From: Brachybacterium sp042666875
GTDB lineage: Bacteria; Actinomycetota; Actinomycetes; Actinomycetales; Dermabacteraceae
Assembly: GCF_042666875.1 (NCBI RefSeq)
Contig: NZ_JBHTCX010000006.1
Location: 25,213 to 89,212, forward strand
Direction of reading: 5' to 3'
Length of the DNA stretch: 64,000 bases
The notes below the pieces were generated by a model. That model ran no database searches, was not told the DNA's origin, and worked only from the letters and a program-made list of their open reading frames with translations. Made by a program: the position numbers and the translations under genes. Within the stretch, counting starts at the first letter, position 1; each line of letters opens with the position of its first letter. Shown here in pieces: positions 1 to 8,639 of the stretch.

Positions 1-804
1 GAGGTCCACGACCAGCCTGCCGCCGGCCTCGATCGTCCGCGCGATGCCGTGCAGGGCGCCGGCGACGTCTCCCACGGGCTCGACCCGCACCTTACGCCCG
101 ATTGTGAGGCACGTCATAGTGTACCGCCGACGAGTACCCGCACCATCCCCGTCTCCCCCACTGGACTCGAGCGCGTCGAGCTCGCTGGCGAGGGCGGTGA
201 CCAGGTGGCCCGCGATCGCCTCACGGAGCGAGGCGGCATCGGCAGCACCCGTCCGGTCGTCCGCTCCGGGCCGGATCCCGTCCGCGCCGAGCAGCCAGGC
301 GGTACCGGGCACGAGGGAGCCGTCGACCGCACGCACCGGCCCGCGCAGATTCAGGCCGATGCCGATCAGCACGTCACGGGCTCCGTGTCCCTCGACGAGG
401 ATGCCCCCGAGCTTGCGGCCGTCGGCGGTGTGGATGTCGTTGGGCCACTTCAGTCCCAGCGCGGCCCCGTCGGTCCCGACGGCGGCGGCCAGGGCGTCGA
501 TCGCCGCCAGCCCCGCTGCCAGCGGGATCCACCCGCGACCGTCCGGTCCGAGGGCGGAGCGGTGGGCGTAGGTCAACGACAGGCTGGCTCCGTCGGGGCT
601 GGCGAAGGCCCGCCCGAGCCGCCCCCGGCCGGCCGTCTGCTCGCGCGCGCTGACCGCGAAGGGAGCCTGCTCGCCGGCCTCCAGGCGGCGCCGGGCCTCA
701 TCCTGCGTGGACGTGAGGATTCCCATCGAATGGATCGCCGCGCCGGCCTGCTCGCCGTCGCTCCGACCCCGTGCCGTGCCTCGTCCCATGCCTCGTCCCG
801 TCAC
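1..804 (-). CDS. birA: Biotin--[acetyl-CoA carboxylase] ligase, C-terminal end cut by window edge
   Basis: Attaches biotin, via biotinyl-5'-AMP, to the carrier lysine of acyl-CoA carboxylase, whose subunits are encoded just downstream on the other strand. The frame is open from about 804 to the window edge. It shows the biotin-loop motif AGRGRLGR, the KWPNDIH motif of the catalytic core, and a C-terminal stretch resembling the small SH3-like domain (VRVEPVGDVAGALHGIA). No N-terminal helix-turn-helix is present, so this is a monofunctional ligase that does not repress transcription. I chose GTG at 804 because GGTGAGG lies just upstream; ATG at 789 is the alternative. It is divergent from accD, as in other actinobacteria. 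The stop codon lies outside the window. Confidence 0.9.
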   Translation of the reverse strand, partial: MTGRGMGRGTARGRSDGEQAGAAIHSMGILTSTQDEARRRLEAGEQAPFAVSAREQTAGRGRLGRAFASPDGASLSLTYAHRSALGPDGRGWIPLAAGLAAIDALAAAVGTDGAALGLKWPNDIHTADGRKLGGILVEGHGARDVLIGIGLNLRGPVRAVDGSLVPGTAWLLGADGIRPGADDRTGAADAASLREAIAGHLVTALASELDALESSGGDGDGAGTRRRYTMTCLTIGRKVRVEPVGDVAGALHGIARTIEAGGRLVVDL

Positions 805-869
805 TGCTGCCTCACCGGTGCCCGTGCCCGTCCTCGCCGCGGACCAGCCGTTCCCGGCCAGCGGTAGCG

Positions 870-875
870 TAGTAT
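870..875 (+). promoter_or_regulatory. -10 box of the accD promoter
   Basis: TAGTAT fits the actinobacterial TANNNT -10 consensus. Transcription would start near 882, leaving a leader of about 50 nt that contains AGGAGG (924-929) before the GTG at 934. The neighbouring TAGCGT (865-870) is an alternative. Confidence 0.45.
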
Positions 876-933
876 CCCCGTGTTCATCACCGAAGGATTC
901 ATGGCGGCCGCGCAGGCCGCAGCAGGAGGCCCC

Positions 934-2523
934 GTGACCGACGCCCCGCGGCCGCTCACCACCGCCCAGCGACTCGAGGACCTGCGCGAGCGTGACGCCG
1001 CCACGGTCTCCGCGGCCGACGAGGTGGCGGTCCAGAAGCAGCACGCGCGAGGGAAGAAGACCGCCCGCGAGCGCATCACGGATCTGCTGGACGACGGCTC
1101 GTTCGTCGAGACCGACCGTTTCGTGCGGCACCAGGCCCGCAACTTCGGGATCGAGGCGAAGCGCCCCGACGGAGACGGCATCGTCACCGGGTACGGCACG
1201 ATCGACGGCCGCCAGGTGTGCGTGTACTCCCAGGACTTCACCGTCTTCGGCGGCTCCCTCGGCGAGGCCCACGGCCGCAAGATCCAGAAGGTCCAGGACC
1301 TCGCACTGCGCACCGGGGTGCCGATCATCGGCATCCTCGACGGCGGCGGCGCCCGGATCCAGGAGGGCGTCGCCTCGCTGGCGATGTTCGCCGGCATCTT
1401 CCGCCGCAACACCCGCGCCTCGGGCGTGATCCCGCAGATCTCGCTGATCATGGGGCCGGCCGCGGGCGGGGCCGTCTACTCCCCCGCGCTGACGGACATC
1501 GTGGTGATGGTCGAGAAGACCTCGCACATGTTCATCACCGGCCCCGACGTGATCCGCACGGTCACCGGGGAGGACGTCGGCTTCGAGGAGCTCGGCGGTG
1601 CGCGTACCCACTCCTCCCGCTCCGGTGTGGCCCACTACATGGCGCCCGACGAGGGCGAGGCGATCGAGTACGTCAAGGACCTGCTGAGCTATCTGCCGGC
1701 GAACACGCTGAGCCCGGCGCCCTCGTTCCCGGTGCGCTTCGACGAGGCCCTCACGCCGCAGGACACCGCGCTGGACACGCTGATCCCCGACTCCCCGAAC
1801 CAGCCCTACGACATGCTCGAGGTGCTGCGCGCGGTGCTCGACGACGAGGAGTTCCTCGAGGTCCAGCCGCTGTTCGCCCGCAACATCCTGGTCGGCTTCG
1901 GACGGGTCGAGGGCTACAGCGTCGGCATCATCGCCAATCAGCCCTCGCATCTCGCGGGCACGCTGGACATCGACGCCTCGGAGAAGGCGGCGCGCTTCGT
2001 GCGCCTGTGCGACTCCTACAACATCCCGGTGCTGACGTTCGTGGACGTGCCCGGCTTCCTGCCCGGCACCGATCAGGAGTTCGGCGGCATCATCCGCCGC
2101 GGCGCCAAGCTGCTGTACGCCTACGCCGAGGCCACCGTGCCGCTGGTCACCGTGATCACCCGCAAGGCCTACGGCGGTGCCTACATCGTGATGGGCTCCA
2201 AGGAGCTCGGCGCGGATCTCAACCTCGCCTGGCCGACGGCGCAGATCGCGGTGATGGGCTCGCAGGGCGCGGTGAACATCCTCCACCGCCAGGAGCTGCG
2301 CTCGGTCCAGGAGGCCGGTGGCGACGTCGAGGCCACGCGCACGCGGCTGGAGACCGAGTACGAGGAGAAGTTCGCCACGCCGTACACCGCCGCCGAGCGC
2401 GGCTGGATCGACGGCGTGATCCAGCCCTCGCAGACCCGCGTCGAGATCGCCCATGCGCTGCGGGCGCTGCGCACCAAGCGCGACTCGCTGCCGACCAAGA
2501 AGCACGGGAACATCCCGCTGTGA
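934..2523 (+). CDS. accD: Acyl-CoA carboxylase beta (carboxyltransferase) subunit
   Basis: Transfers the carboxyl group from carboxybiotin to acetyl- or propionyl-CoA to give malonyl- or methylmalonyl-CoA. Both crotonase-fold carboxyltransferase halves are present. Typical elements are GGGARIQEG, GPAAGGAVYSPALTD and, in the C-terminal half, AYGGAYIVMGSKELGAD. From GTG 934 the protein is 529 aa, normal for AccD5/PccB. An in-frame GTG at 880 would add 18 residues, but AGGAGG sits 4 nt before GTG 934, so I prefer the latter. It overlaps accE by a GTGA junction. Its partners are accE and the biotin carboxylase at 5290. Substrate preference (acetyl or propionyl) cannot be read from sequence alone. 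Confidence 0.95.
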   Translation: MTDAPRPLTTAQRLEDLRERDAATVSAADEVAVQKQHARGKKTARERITDLLDDGSFVETDRFVRHQARNFGIEAKRPDGDGIVTGYGTIDGRQVCVYSQDFTVFGGSLGEAHGRKIQKVQDLALRTGVPIIGILDGGGARIQEGVASLAMFAGIFRRNTRASGVIPQISLIMGPAAGGAVYSPALTDIVVMVEKTSHMFITGPDVIRTVTGEDVGFEELGGARTHSSRSGVAHYMAPDEGEAIEYVKDLLSYLPANTLSPAPSFPVRFDEALTPQDTALDTLIPDSPNQPYDMLEVLRAVLDDEEFLEVQPLFARNILVGFGRVEGYSVGIIANQPSHLAGTLDIDASEKAARFVRLCDSYNIPVLTFVDVPGFLPGTDQEFGGIIRRGAKLLYAYAEATVPLVTVITRKAYGGAYIVMGSKELGADLNLAWPTAQIAVMGSQGAVNILHRQELRSVQEAGGDVEATRTRLETEYEEKFATPYTAAERGWIDGVIQPSQTRVEIAHALRALRTKRDSLPTKKHGNIPL

Positions 2524-2783
2524 ACCAGGAGACACCGTCCGAGCAGCCGCGCGCCGACGTGCGCCTGGTGCGCGGGCAGCTGGCCAGCGACGAGCTCGCG
2601 GCGATCGCCGTGGTCGTCTCCGCCATGAGCGTGACCAGCCGTCTGGAAGCCGAGGAGCGCGACCTGGCCGAGGGCCGCACCGGGGACCCCAGCGCCTGGA
2701 GCGACCCGGTCCACACCCATCCGCGCGCCCACGGTCTGCGCTCGCATCCCTCGCCCACCGCCTGGCAGTTCTCCGACCGCTGA
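2520..2783 (+). CDS. accE: Acyl-CoA carboxylase epsilon subunit
   Basis: Small subunit found only in actinobacterial acyl-CoA carboxylases, where it strengthens the alpha-beta complex. The 87-residue product begins at GTG 2520, overlapping the accD stop codon. Its N-terminal part (VRLVRGQLASDELAAIAVVV) and C-terminal Trp-rich tail (WSDP...TAWQFSDR) fit the family: a V-x-G-x-p-x-x-x-E-hydrophobic block, then a basic/proline stretch and a conserved W near the end. The 4-nt overlap implies translational coupling and balanced amounts with accD. Confidence 0.88.
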   Translation: MNQETPSEQPRADVRLVRGQLASDELAAIAVVVSAMSVTSRLEAEERDLAEGRTGDPSAWSDPVHTHPRAHGLRSHPSPTAWQFSDR

Positions 2784-2800
2784 GCCCGGCTCTGGCCGCA

Positions 2801-2806
2801 TAGACT
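2801..2806 (+). promoter_or_regulatory. -10 box for a probable leaderless mRNA (DUF885 gene)
   Basis: TAGACT lies 7 nt before the ATG at 2814, and no Shine-Dalgarno sequence precedes that ATG. Transcription would therefore start at or next to the A of the start codon, a common arrangement in actinobacteria. Confidence 0.5.
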
Positions 2807-2813
2807 GCGCCGC

Positions 2814-4499
2814 ATGCCTGCCCTCCCCTCCCCCGCGCCCGGCCGTCCCGCGGCGACCCGCACGCCGTCGGCCCTGGACCGGCTCGCCGACGGGTACGTC
2901 GACTCCGTCGCCCGGCTGGATCCGTATCTCGCCACCGAGCTCGGGATCGCCGGTCACGACAGCGAGGTCACCGACTTCTCCCCGGCAGCGGTCGCCGAAC
3001 GCACCGACGCCGCCCGTGCCCTGCTGGCGTCCATCGGCGAGGTGCCGGATCAGGACGAGACCGACTCCGTCACGCGGGCCGCTCTGACGGAGCGGCTGGG
3101 ACTGGAGATCGAGCGCTCCGAGCTCCGGCTGGACGTCGCCGGGGTGAACAACCTCGCCTCGCCCCTGCAGTCCCGCGATGTGCTGGACCAGATGCCGGCG
3201 GAGACCGCCGAGGACTGGGAGGTCATCGCCGAGCGTATGGCGGCGATGCCGGGCTCGCTGGCCACCTGGGCCGAGTCGCTGCGCGAGGCCGCGGACCACG
3301 GCGTGATCTCGGCCCGGCGGCAGCTCGTCCTGGGCGCCGAGCAGGCCCGCGGCTACGCCGCGGAGAACGGCTTCTTCGAGACGTTCGCCGCCTCGGCCGT
3401 GGGCGACGGGACCCAGCGGGAGCGGGTCGCCCGCGCTTCCCGCGCCGCCGCCGAGGGCTATCTCGAGCTCGCGGACTTCCTGGACTCGCTCGCCGAGCGG
3501 GCACCGGCCGCGGACGCCATCGGCCGGGACGCCTATCGCCTGGCCTCCCGCACCTTCCTGGGCACGGAGGTGGATCTGGATGAGACCTACGCCTGGGGCA
3601 TCGACGAGCTGCGCGCGATCGTCGCCGAGCAGGAGGAGGTCGCCGCCCGGATCAACGAGCGCCACGGCACCGGTGGCGGGCGTTCCGTCGCGGCCGCCAA
3701 GGACGCCCTGCGCTCCGATCCCGCGCGGGTGCTGCATGGCACCGAGGAGCTGCGGGCCTGGATGCAGCAGCTCAGCGACCGCGCGATCGCGGACCTGGCC
3801 GGCACCCATTTCGACATCCCCCAGCCGCTGCACCGTCTCGAGTGCCGCATCGCGCAGACCGGTTCCGGCGGCATCTACTACACCGGCCCCAGCGAGGACC
3901 TCACCCGGCCCGGCCGCATGTGGTGGGACGTTCCCGCGGGAACGTCCCGGTTCCACACCTGGCTGGAGACGACCACCGTCTACCACGAGGGGGTGCCGGG
4001 CCATCACCTGCAGGTCGGCACGCAGACCCTGCAGGCCGGCTCTCTGAACCGGTGGCGCGCCCTGATGTGCTGGGTCTCCGGTCACGGTGAGGGCTGGGCG
4101 CTGTACGCCGAACGCCTGATGGATCAGCTGGGATACCTCGACGACGGGGACCGCCTGGGCATGCTCGACGCGCAGCGCCTGCGTGCCGGCCGCGTGGTCC
4201 TCGACATCGGCTTCCACGTCGGCCTGCCCATGCCCGAGGGCATCGCCGGCTCGGCCGGCGGCGCCTGGACGTACGAGAAGGCATGGGACTTCATGTCCGC
4301 CCACTGGGGCGTGAGCGAGGCCGAGCAGCGCTTCGAGCTGAACCGGTACCTGGGCTGGCCAGGCCAGGCTCCCTCGTACAAGATCGGGCAGCGGGTCTGG
4401 GAGCAGCTGGCCGCGCGCACCACCGACCTCCGGGATTTCCACCGCCGCGCCCTCGAACTGGGAAGCCTGCCGCTGTCCGTCCTCGAAGGAGCCCTGTGA
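2814..4499 (+). CDS. DUF885 family protein, putative metallopeptidase
   Basis: A 561-residue cytoplasmic protein of the DUF885 family. These resemble zinc metallopeptidases, but their substrates are mostly unknown. The family motif YHEGVPGHHLQ is at residues 390-400, with H391, E392, H397 and H398 as likely metal or catalytic residues. A second family block (GEGWALYAERLM) follows about 35 residues later and supplies a further Glu. No signal peptide is seen. The stop codon overlaps the maf start (TGATG). It sits between accE and maf, which are adjacent or nearly so in many actinobacteria, so it looks inserted into that cluster. One of the three window copies of an 18-nt palindromic repeat lies in its coding sequence. 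Confidence 0.85.
   Translation: MPALPSPAPGRPAATRTPSALDRLADGYVDSVARLDPYLATELGIAGHDSEVTDFSPAAVAERTDAARALLASIGEVPDQDETDSVTRAALTERLGLEIERSELRLDVAGVNNLASPLQSRDVLDQMPAETAEDWEVIAERMAAMPGSLATWAESLREAADHGVISARRQLVLGAEQARGYAAENGFFETFAASAVGDGTQRERVARASRAAAEGYLELADFLDSLAERAPAADAIGRDAYRLASRTFLGTEVDLDETYAWGIDELRAIVAEQEEVAARINERHGTGGGRSVAAAKDALRSDPARVLHGTEELRAWMQQLSDRAIADLAGTHFDIPQPLHRLECRIAQTGSGGIYYTGPSEDLTRPGRMWWDVPAGTSRFHTWLETTTVYHEGVPGHHLQVGTQTLQAGSLNRWRALMCWVSGHGEGWALYAERLMDQLGYLDDGDRLGMLDAQRLRAGRVVLDIGFHVGLPMPEGIAGSAGGAWTYEKAWDFMSAHWGVSEAEQRFELNRYLGWPGQAPSYKIGQRVWEQLAARTTDLRDFHRRALELGSLPLSVLEGAL
3925..3948. repeat. Perfect 24-bp palindrome inside the DUF885 gene (copy 1 of 3)
   Basis: The core GTTCCCGCGGGAACGTCC (3930-3947) is extended here to a perfect 24-bp dyad. 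It is read in frame as VPAGTS. The same 18 nt recur at 11171-11188 and 13050-13067, on the same strand and in the same reading frame. Confidence 0.85.
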
Positions 4500-5233
4500 T
4501 GACCACCGATCACGACCCCTTGCTGCTGCTGGCCTCCGCCTCCGCCGGGCGCCGCGCCACTCTGCGCGCCGCCCGCATCGAGCACCGCACCCTCCCGGTC
4601 GATCTGGACGAGGAGGGGATTCTCGCAGCCGCCCGCGAGCGCGCCGCCGCCTCCGGCGATCCCGAGGACCTCCTCGTCCCCGCCGATGAGGTGCTGCTGC
4701 TGGCACGCGAGAAGGCGCAGGCCGCGACGTCCCGCAGCGAGGGCGGCTACGTGGTCCTGGGCTGCGATTCGATGCTCGAGCTGGACGGCGAGGTCATCGG
4801 TAAACCGCACACCGCCGAGCGGGCCGCGGAGCGCTGGCGGGCGATGCGCGGCCGCGCCGGGATCCTGCACTCCGGGCACTGGCTGATCGACGACCGCGAC
4901 GAGGCCGACGGCGGGACCGGCGGCACCTTCGGCGCGACGGCGAGCTGCCGTGTCACCTTCGCCGAGGTCACCGACGAGGAGATCGAGGCCTACGTCGCCA
5001 CCGGCGAACCGCTCGGCGTGGCCGGCGGCTTCACGATCGACGGGCGGGCGGGCCCGTTCGTCGAGGGCGTGGAGGGTGATCCGCATGCCGTCGTCGGTCT
5101 CTCGCTGCCGCTGCTGCGCCGCCTGCTCGGCGAAATCGGGCTCGCCGTCCACGAGCTGTGGGAGAGCGAGCCCCAAGGTGGCGAGGCTCTCGCCGATGCC
5201 GCTGAGACCCGCCCGGGCCCTGCGACGATGTGA
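4499..5233 (+). CDS. maf: Maf-type nucleoside triphosphate pyrophosphatase
   Basis: Hydrolyses non-canonical or methylated nucleoside triphosphates, a house-cleaning role also linked to septum control. The 244-residue product starts LLLASASAGRRATLRAARI, the family's S-x-S-x-x-R nucleotide-binding start. It continues with an acidic catalytic segment (VVLGCDSMLELDG), the GKPH loop and a C-terminal GGFTIDGRAG block. It is somewhat longer than the roughly 200 aa of E. coli homologues, with an extra internal loop and a C-terminal tail. The ATG at 4499 shares one base with the preceding stop codon, so it is probably co-translated with the DUF885 gene. The acc-maf linkage is widespread in actinobacteria. 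Confidence 0.9.
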   Translation: MTTDHDPLLLLASASAGRRATLRAARIEHRTLPVDLDEEGILAAARERAAASGDPEDLLVPADEVLLLAREKAQAATSRSEGGYVVLGCDSMLELDGEVIGKPHTAERAAERWRAMRGRAGILHSGHWLIDDRDEADGGTGGTFGATASCRVTFAEVTDEEIEAYVATGEPLGVAGGFTIDGRAGPFVEGVEGDPHAVVGLSLPLLRRLLGEIGLAVHELWESEPQGGEALADAAETRPGPATM

Positions 5234-5246
5234 CCCGCCGCGGTAC

Positions 5247-5276
5247 TACACTCGACCTCTGCTGACTCCCGGAAGG
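5247..5276 (+). promoter_or_regulatory. Promoter -10 and ribosome-binding site of the biotin carboxylase gene
   Basis: TACACT (5247-5252) fits a -10 box. GGAAGG (5271-5276) follows, ahead of ATG 5290 with somewhat long spacing (13 nt). This suggests the alpha subunit has its own promoter as well as read-through from maf. Confidence 0.4.
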
Positions 5277-5289
5277 AAACCCCCGCCCC

Positions 5290-7068
5290 ATGGCCGCACG
5301 CTCCGTCAAGCCCCGCCCCCTGTCCACGGTGCTCATCGCCAACCGTGGAGAGATCGCGGTGCGGATCGCACGGGCCTGCCGGGACGCCGGGCTCCGCTCC
5401 GTCGCCGTCTACGCCGATCCCGATCGTGACGCCCTGCACACGCAGATCGCCGACGAGGCCTACGCGCTCGGCGGCACCACCGCCGCCTCCTCCTACCTGG
5501 TGGTCGACAAGATCCTCGACATCGCCCAGCGCTCCGGGGCCGACGCGATTCACCCCGGCTACGGGTTCCTCTCCGAGCGCTCCGATTTCGCCCAGGCCGT
5601 GATGGACGCCGGGCTGACCTGGATCGGCCCCTCGCCCGAGGCGATCGAGAAGCTCGGCGACAAGGTCTCGGCCCGTCACATCGCCCAGAAGGCCGGCGCT
5701 CCCCTGGTCGCCGGCACCAAGGACCCGGTCGCCAACTCGGACGAGGTCGTCGACTTCGCCCGCGCCAACGGCCTGCCGATCGCGATCAAGGCAGCCTTCG
5801 GCGGCGGTGGCCGCGGTCTGAAGGTCGCCCGCGAGGAATCCGAGGTGCGCGAGCTGTTCGACTCGGCCGTGCGCGAGGCCACTGCCGCCTTCGGCCGCGG
5901 CGAGTGCTTCGTGGAGCGCTACCTCGATGCACCTCGCCACGTCGAGACCCAGTGCCTGGCGGACATGCACGGCAACGTCCAGGTGGTCTCCACCCGCGAC
6001 TGCTCGCTGCAGCGCCGCCATCAGAAGCTCGTCGAGGAGGCTCCGGCGCCGTTCCTCACCTCCCAGCAGGAGGCCCAGCTGGTCTCCTCCTCCAAGGCGA
6101 TCCTGCGCGAGGCCGGCTACGTCGGCGCCGGCACCTGCGAATTCCTCGTCGGGGCCGACGGCACCATCTCCTTCCTCGAGGTCAACACCCGCCTGCAGGT
6201 CGAGCACCCGGTGACCGAGGAGGTCGCCGGCGTCGACCTGGTGCGCGAGCAGCTGCGCATCGCCGCCGGGGAGACGATCTCGGGAACGGACCCCATCGCC
6301 CGTGGCCACTCCTTCGAGTTCCGCATCAACGGCGAGGACCCGGGTCGCGGCTTCATGCCCGCCCCCGGCCGCATCCAGCGCTACGACGTGCCCTCGGGCC
6401 CGGGCGTGCGCATGGAGTCGGGCGTGCGCGCCGGCGATGAGGTCTCCGGTGCCTTCGACTCCATGCTGGCCAAGCTCGTGATCACCGGCGCCACCCGCCA
6501 GGAGGCCCTCGAGCGCTCCCGCCGCGCGCTGGCCGAGTTCCACATCGAGGGTGTGCCCACGGTGCTGCCCTTCCATCGCACGGTGGTCGAGGACCCGGCG
6601 TTCGCCCCCGCGGACCCCGAGCAGCCGTTCACGGTCCATACCCGCTGGATCGAGACCGAGTTCTCCAACGAGATCCCTCCGGCCGCGCTGCCGGCCCAGC
6701 CCGAGGAGCCGGAGGATCGCGAGGCCGTGGTGGTCGAGGTCGATGGCCGGCGCGTGGAGATCAGCCTCCCCGCCTCGCTGCGGGCGCCTCAGGCCGCGGT
6801 GCGCTCGCGCCGCAAGCGGCAGCACCGGGGTGTCGGCGAGGGCGCCGCGGGCGGCCATTCGGTGACCGCGCCGATGCAGGGCACCATCGTCAAGCTCGTC
6901 GCCGAGGAGGGGCAGACCGTCGCCGACGGCGACCTGCTGCTGGTGCTCGAGGCCATGAAGATGGAGCAGCCGATCACCGCCCACCGCTCCGGGGTGGTCA
7001 CGGGGCTCAGCGCCGAGATCGGGGCGACGGTCTCCGCCGGCGCGGTGCTCTGCTCGATCGAGGACTGA
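5290..7068 (+). CDS. accA: Acyl-CoA carboxylase alpha subunit (biotin carboxylase plus biotin carrier)
   Basis: Carboxylates its own biotin using ATP and bicarbonate, then hands the carboxyl group to AccD. The 592 residues contain the biotin carboxylase N-domain (VLIANRGEIAVRIARACRD), an ATP-grasp region with a glycine-rich loop (KAAFGGGGRGLKVA), the biotin-carboxylase C-domain, and a C-terminal biotinyl domain. The biotin site is EAMKMEQP, with the modified lysine at about 557. Architecture and length match actinobacterial AccA3/BccA. Its modifying enzyme, BirA, is encoded at the left edge of the window. It is convergent with the lpdA-like gene, with only 28 nt between them. Confidence 0.95.
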   Translation: MAARSVKPRPLSTVLIANRGEIAVRIARACRDAGLRSVAVYADPDRDALHTQIADEAYALGGTTAASSYLVVDKILDIAQRSGADAIHPGYGFLSERSDFAQAVMDAGLTWIGPSPEAIEKLGDKVSARHIAQKAGAPLVAGTKDPVANSDEVVDFARANGLPIAIKAAFGGGGRGLKVAREESEVRELFDSAVREATAAFGRGECFVERYLDAPRHVETQCLADMHGNVQVVSTRDCSLQRRHQKLVEEAPAPFLTSQQEAQLVSSSKAILREAGYVGAGTCEFLVGADGTISFLEVNTRLQVEHPVTEEVAGVDLVREQLRIAAGETISGTDPIARGHSFEFRINGEDPGRGFMPAPGRIQRYDVPSGPGVRMESGVRAGDEVSGAFDSMLAKLVITGATRQEALERSRRALAEFHIEGVPTVLPFHRTVVEDPAFAPADPEQPFTVHTRWIETEFSNEIPPAALPAQPEEPEDREAVVVEVDGRRVEISLPASLRAPQAAVRSRRKRQHRGVGEGAAGGHSVTAPMQGTIVKLVAEEGQTVADGDLLLVLEAMKMEQPITAHRSGVVTGLSAEIGATVSAGAVLCSIED

Positions 7069-7096
7069 GACCCGGCCGGCTCGACGCCGCTGCGCG

Positions 7097-8578
7097 TCAG
7101 TCGTCCGCGCCGTCGAGCCGCCGCGCCACCTCGGCCAGCGACCCGGCCAGCGAGGGGTAGACGGTGAACGTCCCCGCGACCTGCTCGGCGGTGAGCCGAT
7201 GGGCGACGGCGAGCGTGTAGGGAAGGATCAGCTCGCTGGCGCGCGGGGCGACCACGACGGCGCCGATCACGGTGTGCGAGCCGGGGCGCACGATCAGCTT
7301 CACGAACCCCTCGGAGATGCCCTGCATCTTCGCGCGCGGGTTGGTGTCCAGCCCCAGCACTAGCACCTCCCCGGAGATCACCCCGTCGGCCACGTCCTGC
7401 TCGCTGACGCCGACGGTGGCGATCTCGGGGCTGGTGAACACGGCCGAGGACACCTGGGCGGCGATCAGCGGTGAGACCGCCTCGCCGAGCGCGTGGTGCA
7501 TCGCGATCCGTCCCTGCATGGCCGCGACCGAGGCCAACGGGTACACGCCGGTGCAGTCCCCCGCCGCGTACACCCCGCGCACCGAGGTGCGGGAGACCCG
7601 GTCGGTCTCGATGTGACCGCGCTCGGTGATGCGCACGCCCGCCTGCTCCAGCCCGAGGTCGCCGGTGCGGGGGATCCCGCCGAGGGCCATCAGCGCGTGG
7701 CTGCCGGCGATCTCCTCGCCGGAGGTCAGCGTCACCACCACCCCGTCGCCCCGACGGCAGGCGGAGGCCGCCCGCGACCGGGAGCGCACGCTCACCCCGC
7801 GACGGGCGAAGGCGTCCTCGAGCACGTCGGCGGCGTCGGGGTCCGTCCCCGGCAGCACCTTCTCGCGGGAGGAGACCAGGGTGACCTCGCTGCCGAGCGC
7901 CCGGTACGCGCTGGCGAACTCGGCGCCGGTGACGCCGGAGCCGACCACGATCAGGTGCTCGGGCAGGTGCTCGAGCTCGTACAGCTGCGTCCAGTTCAGC
8001 ACCCGCTCGCCGTCGCACGGATCCGCGTCGAGCTCGCGAGGGCGGGCGCCGACGGCCAGCAGCACCACGTCGGCGTGCAGGCTCGCGCTCACGTCCCCGT
8101 CGCCGTCGAGGACCTCGACCGTCTCGGGGCCGGCCAGGCGTCCGCGGCCCTCGAGGATCCGGGCGCCGGCCTCGCTCAGGCTGGAGCGGATGTCGGCGGA
8201 CTGTGCGGCGGCGAGCCGCTTGACCCGGGCGTTGACGGCGGCGAGGTCGACGTTGAGGGTCTGTGCGGTGGGGGCGGAGCCGGTGTCGGCGTCGCGGATC
8301 CCGAGGCCGTGTGAGCCGGCGACCACGTCCAGCACGTCGGCCGTGGCGATGAGGGTCTTGGAGGGCACCACGTCGGTCAGGACGGCGGCGCCGCCGAGGC
8401 CGCGCTCCTCGATGAGCACCGTCTCCACGCCGCGCCGAGCGGCCGCCAGGGCCGCCTCGTACCCGCCGGGGCCGCCGCCGATGATCACCACGCGCGGGCG
8501 GTCCCCGGCGCTGGGCAGACGGTGGGGGTCCGACGGGAGGGCGGTGCTGGGATCGCTCACCTCTCCATTGTGGGGCAC
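7097..8578 (-). CDS. lpdA: LpdA-like NAD(P)H dehydrogenase (flavoprotein disulfide reductase family, no redox disulfide)
   Basis: A 493-residue FAD/NAD(P)-binding protein with the flavoprotein fold: VVIIGGGPGGYEAALAA for FAD, IVVGSGVTGAEFASAYRAL for NAD(P), and VRGVYAAGDCTGVYPLAS for FAD. The usual active-site CxxxxC is absent: the segment reads GLGGAAVLTDVVPSKTL. The C-terminal HxHP dyad is replaced by TVYPSL. This matches the M. tuberculosis LpdA (Rv3303c) subfamily, NAD(P)H:quinone reductases rather than lipoamide dehydrogenases, and its position next to punA/pmmB is also conserved. GTG 8578 is taken as the start. An in-frame GTG seven codons later would also be plausible. Confidence 0.85.
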   Translation of the reverse strand: MPHNGEVSDPSTALPSDPHRLPSAGDRPRVVIIGGGPGGYEAALAAARRGVETVLIEERGLGGAAVLTDVVPSKTLIATADVLDVVAGSHGLGIRDADTGSAPTAQTLNVDLAAVNARVKRLAAAQSADIRSSLSEAGARILEGRGRLAGPETVEVLDGDGDVSASLHADVVLLAVGARPRELDADPCDGERVLNWTQLYELEHLPEHLIVVGSGVTGAEFASAYRALGSEVTLVSSREKVLPGTDPDAADVLEDAFARRGVSVRSRSRAASACRRGDGVVVTLTSGEEIAGSHALMALGGIPRTGDLGLEQAGVRITERGHIETDRVSRTSVRGVYAAGDCTGVYPLASVAAMQGRIAMHHALGEAVSPLIAAQVSSAVFTSPEIATVGVSEQDVADGVISGEVLVLGLDTNPRAKMQGISEGFVKLIVRPGSHTVIGAVVVAPRASELILPYTLAVAHRLTAEQVAGTFTVYPSLAGSLAEVARRLDGADD

Positions 8579-8627
8579 GACGCCTTCTGCGGGGCACGAT
8601 CGGGCGCGGATGAGCGAGCGCCTGCGT

Positions 8628-8633
8628 TACCTT
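8628..8633 (+). promoter_or_regulatory. -10 box for a probable leaderless punA mRNA
   Basis: TACCTT ends 6 nt before ATG 8640, and no ribosome-binding site is seen. This is compatible with transcription starting at the start codon. Confidence 0.4.
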
Positions 8634-8639
8634 CGATCC

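Noticed and set aside
2181..4706. Open frame of 841 codons on the minus strand across accD, DUF885 and maf
   Set aside because: It crosses three well-supported plus-strand genes and shows no recognisable domain.
4990..6984. Open frame of 664 codons on the minus strand opposite the biotin carboxylase gene
   Set aside because: A shadow of accA. The composition is Gly/Leu/Asp-rich repeats of antisense reading.
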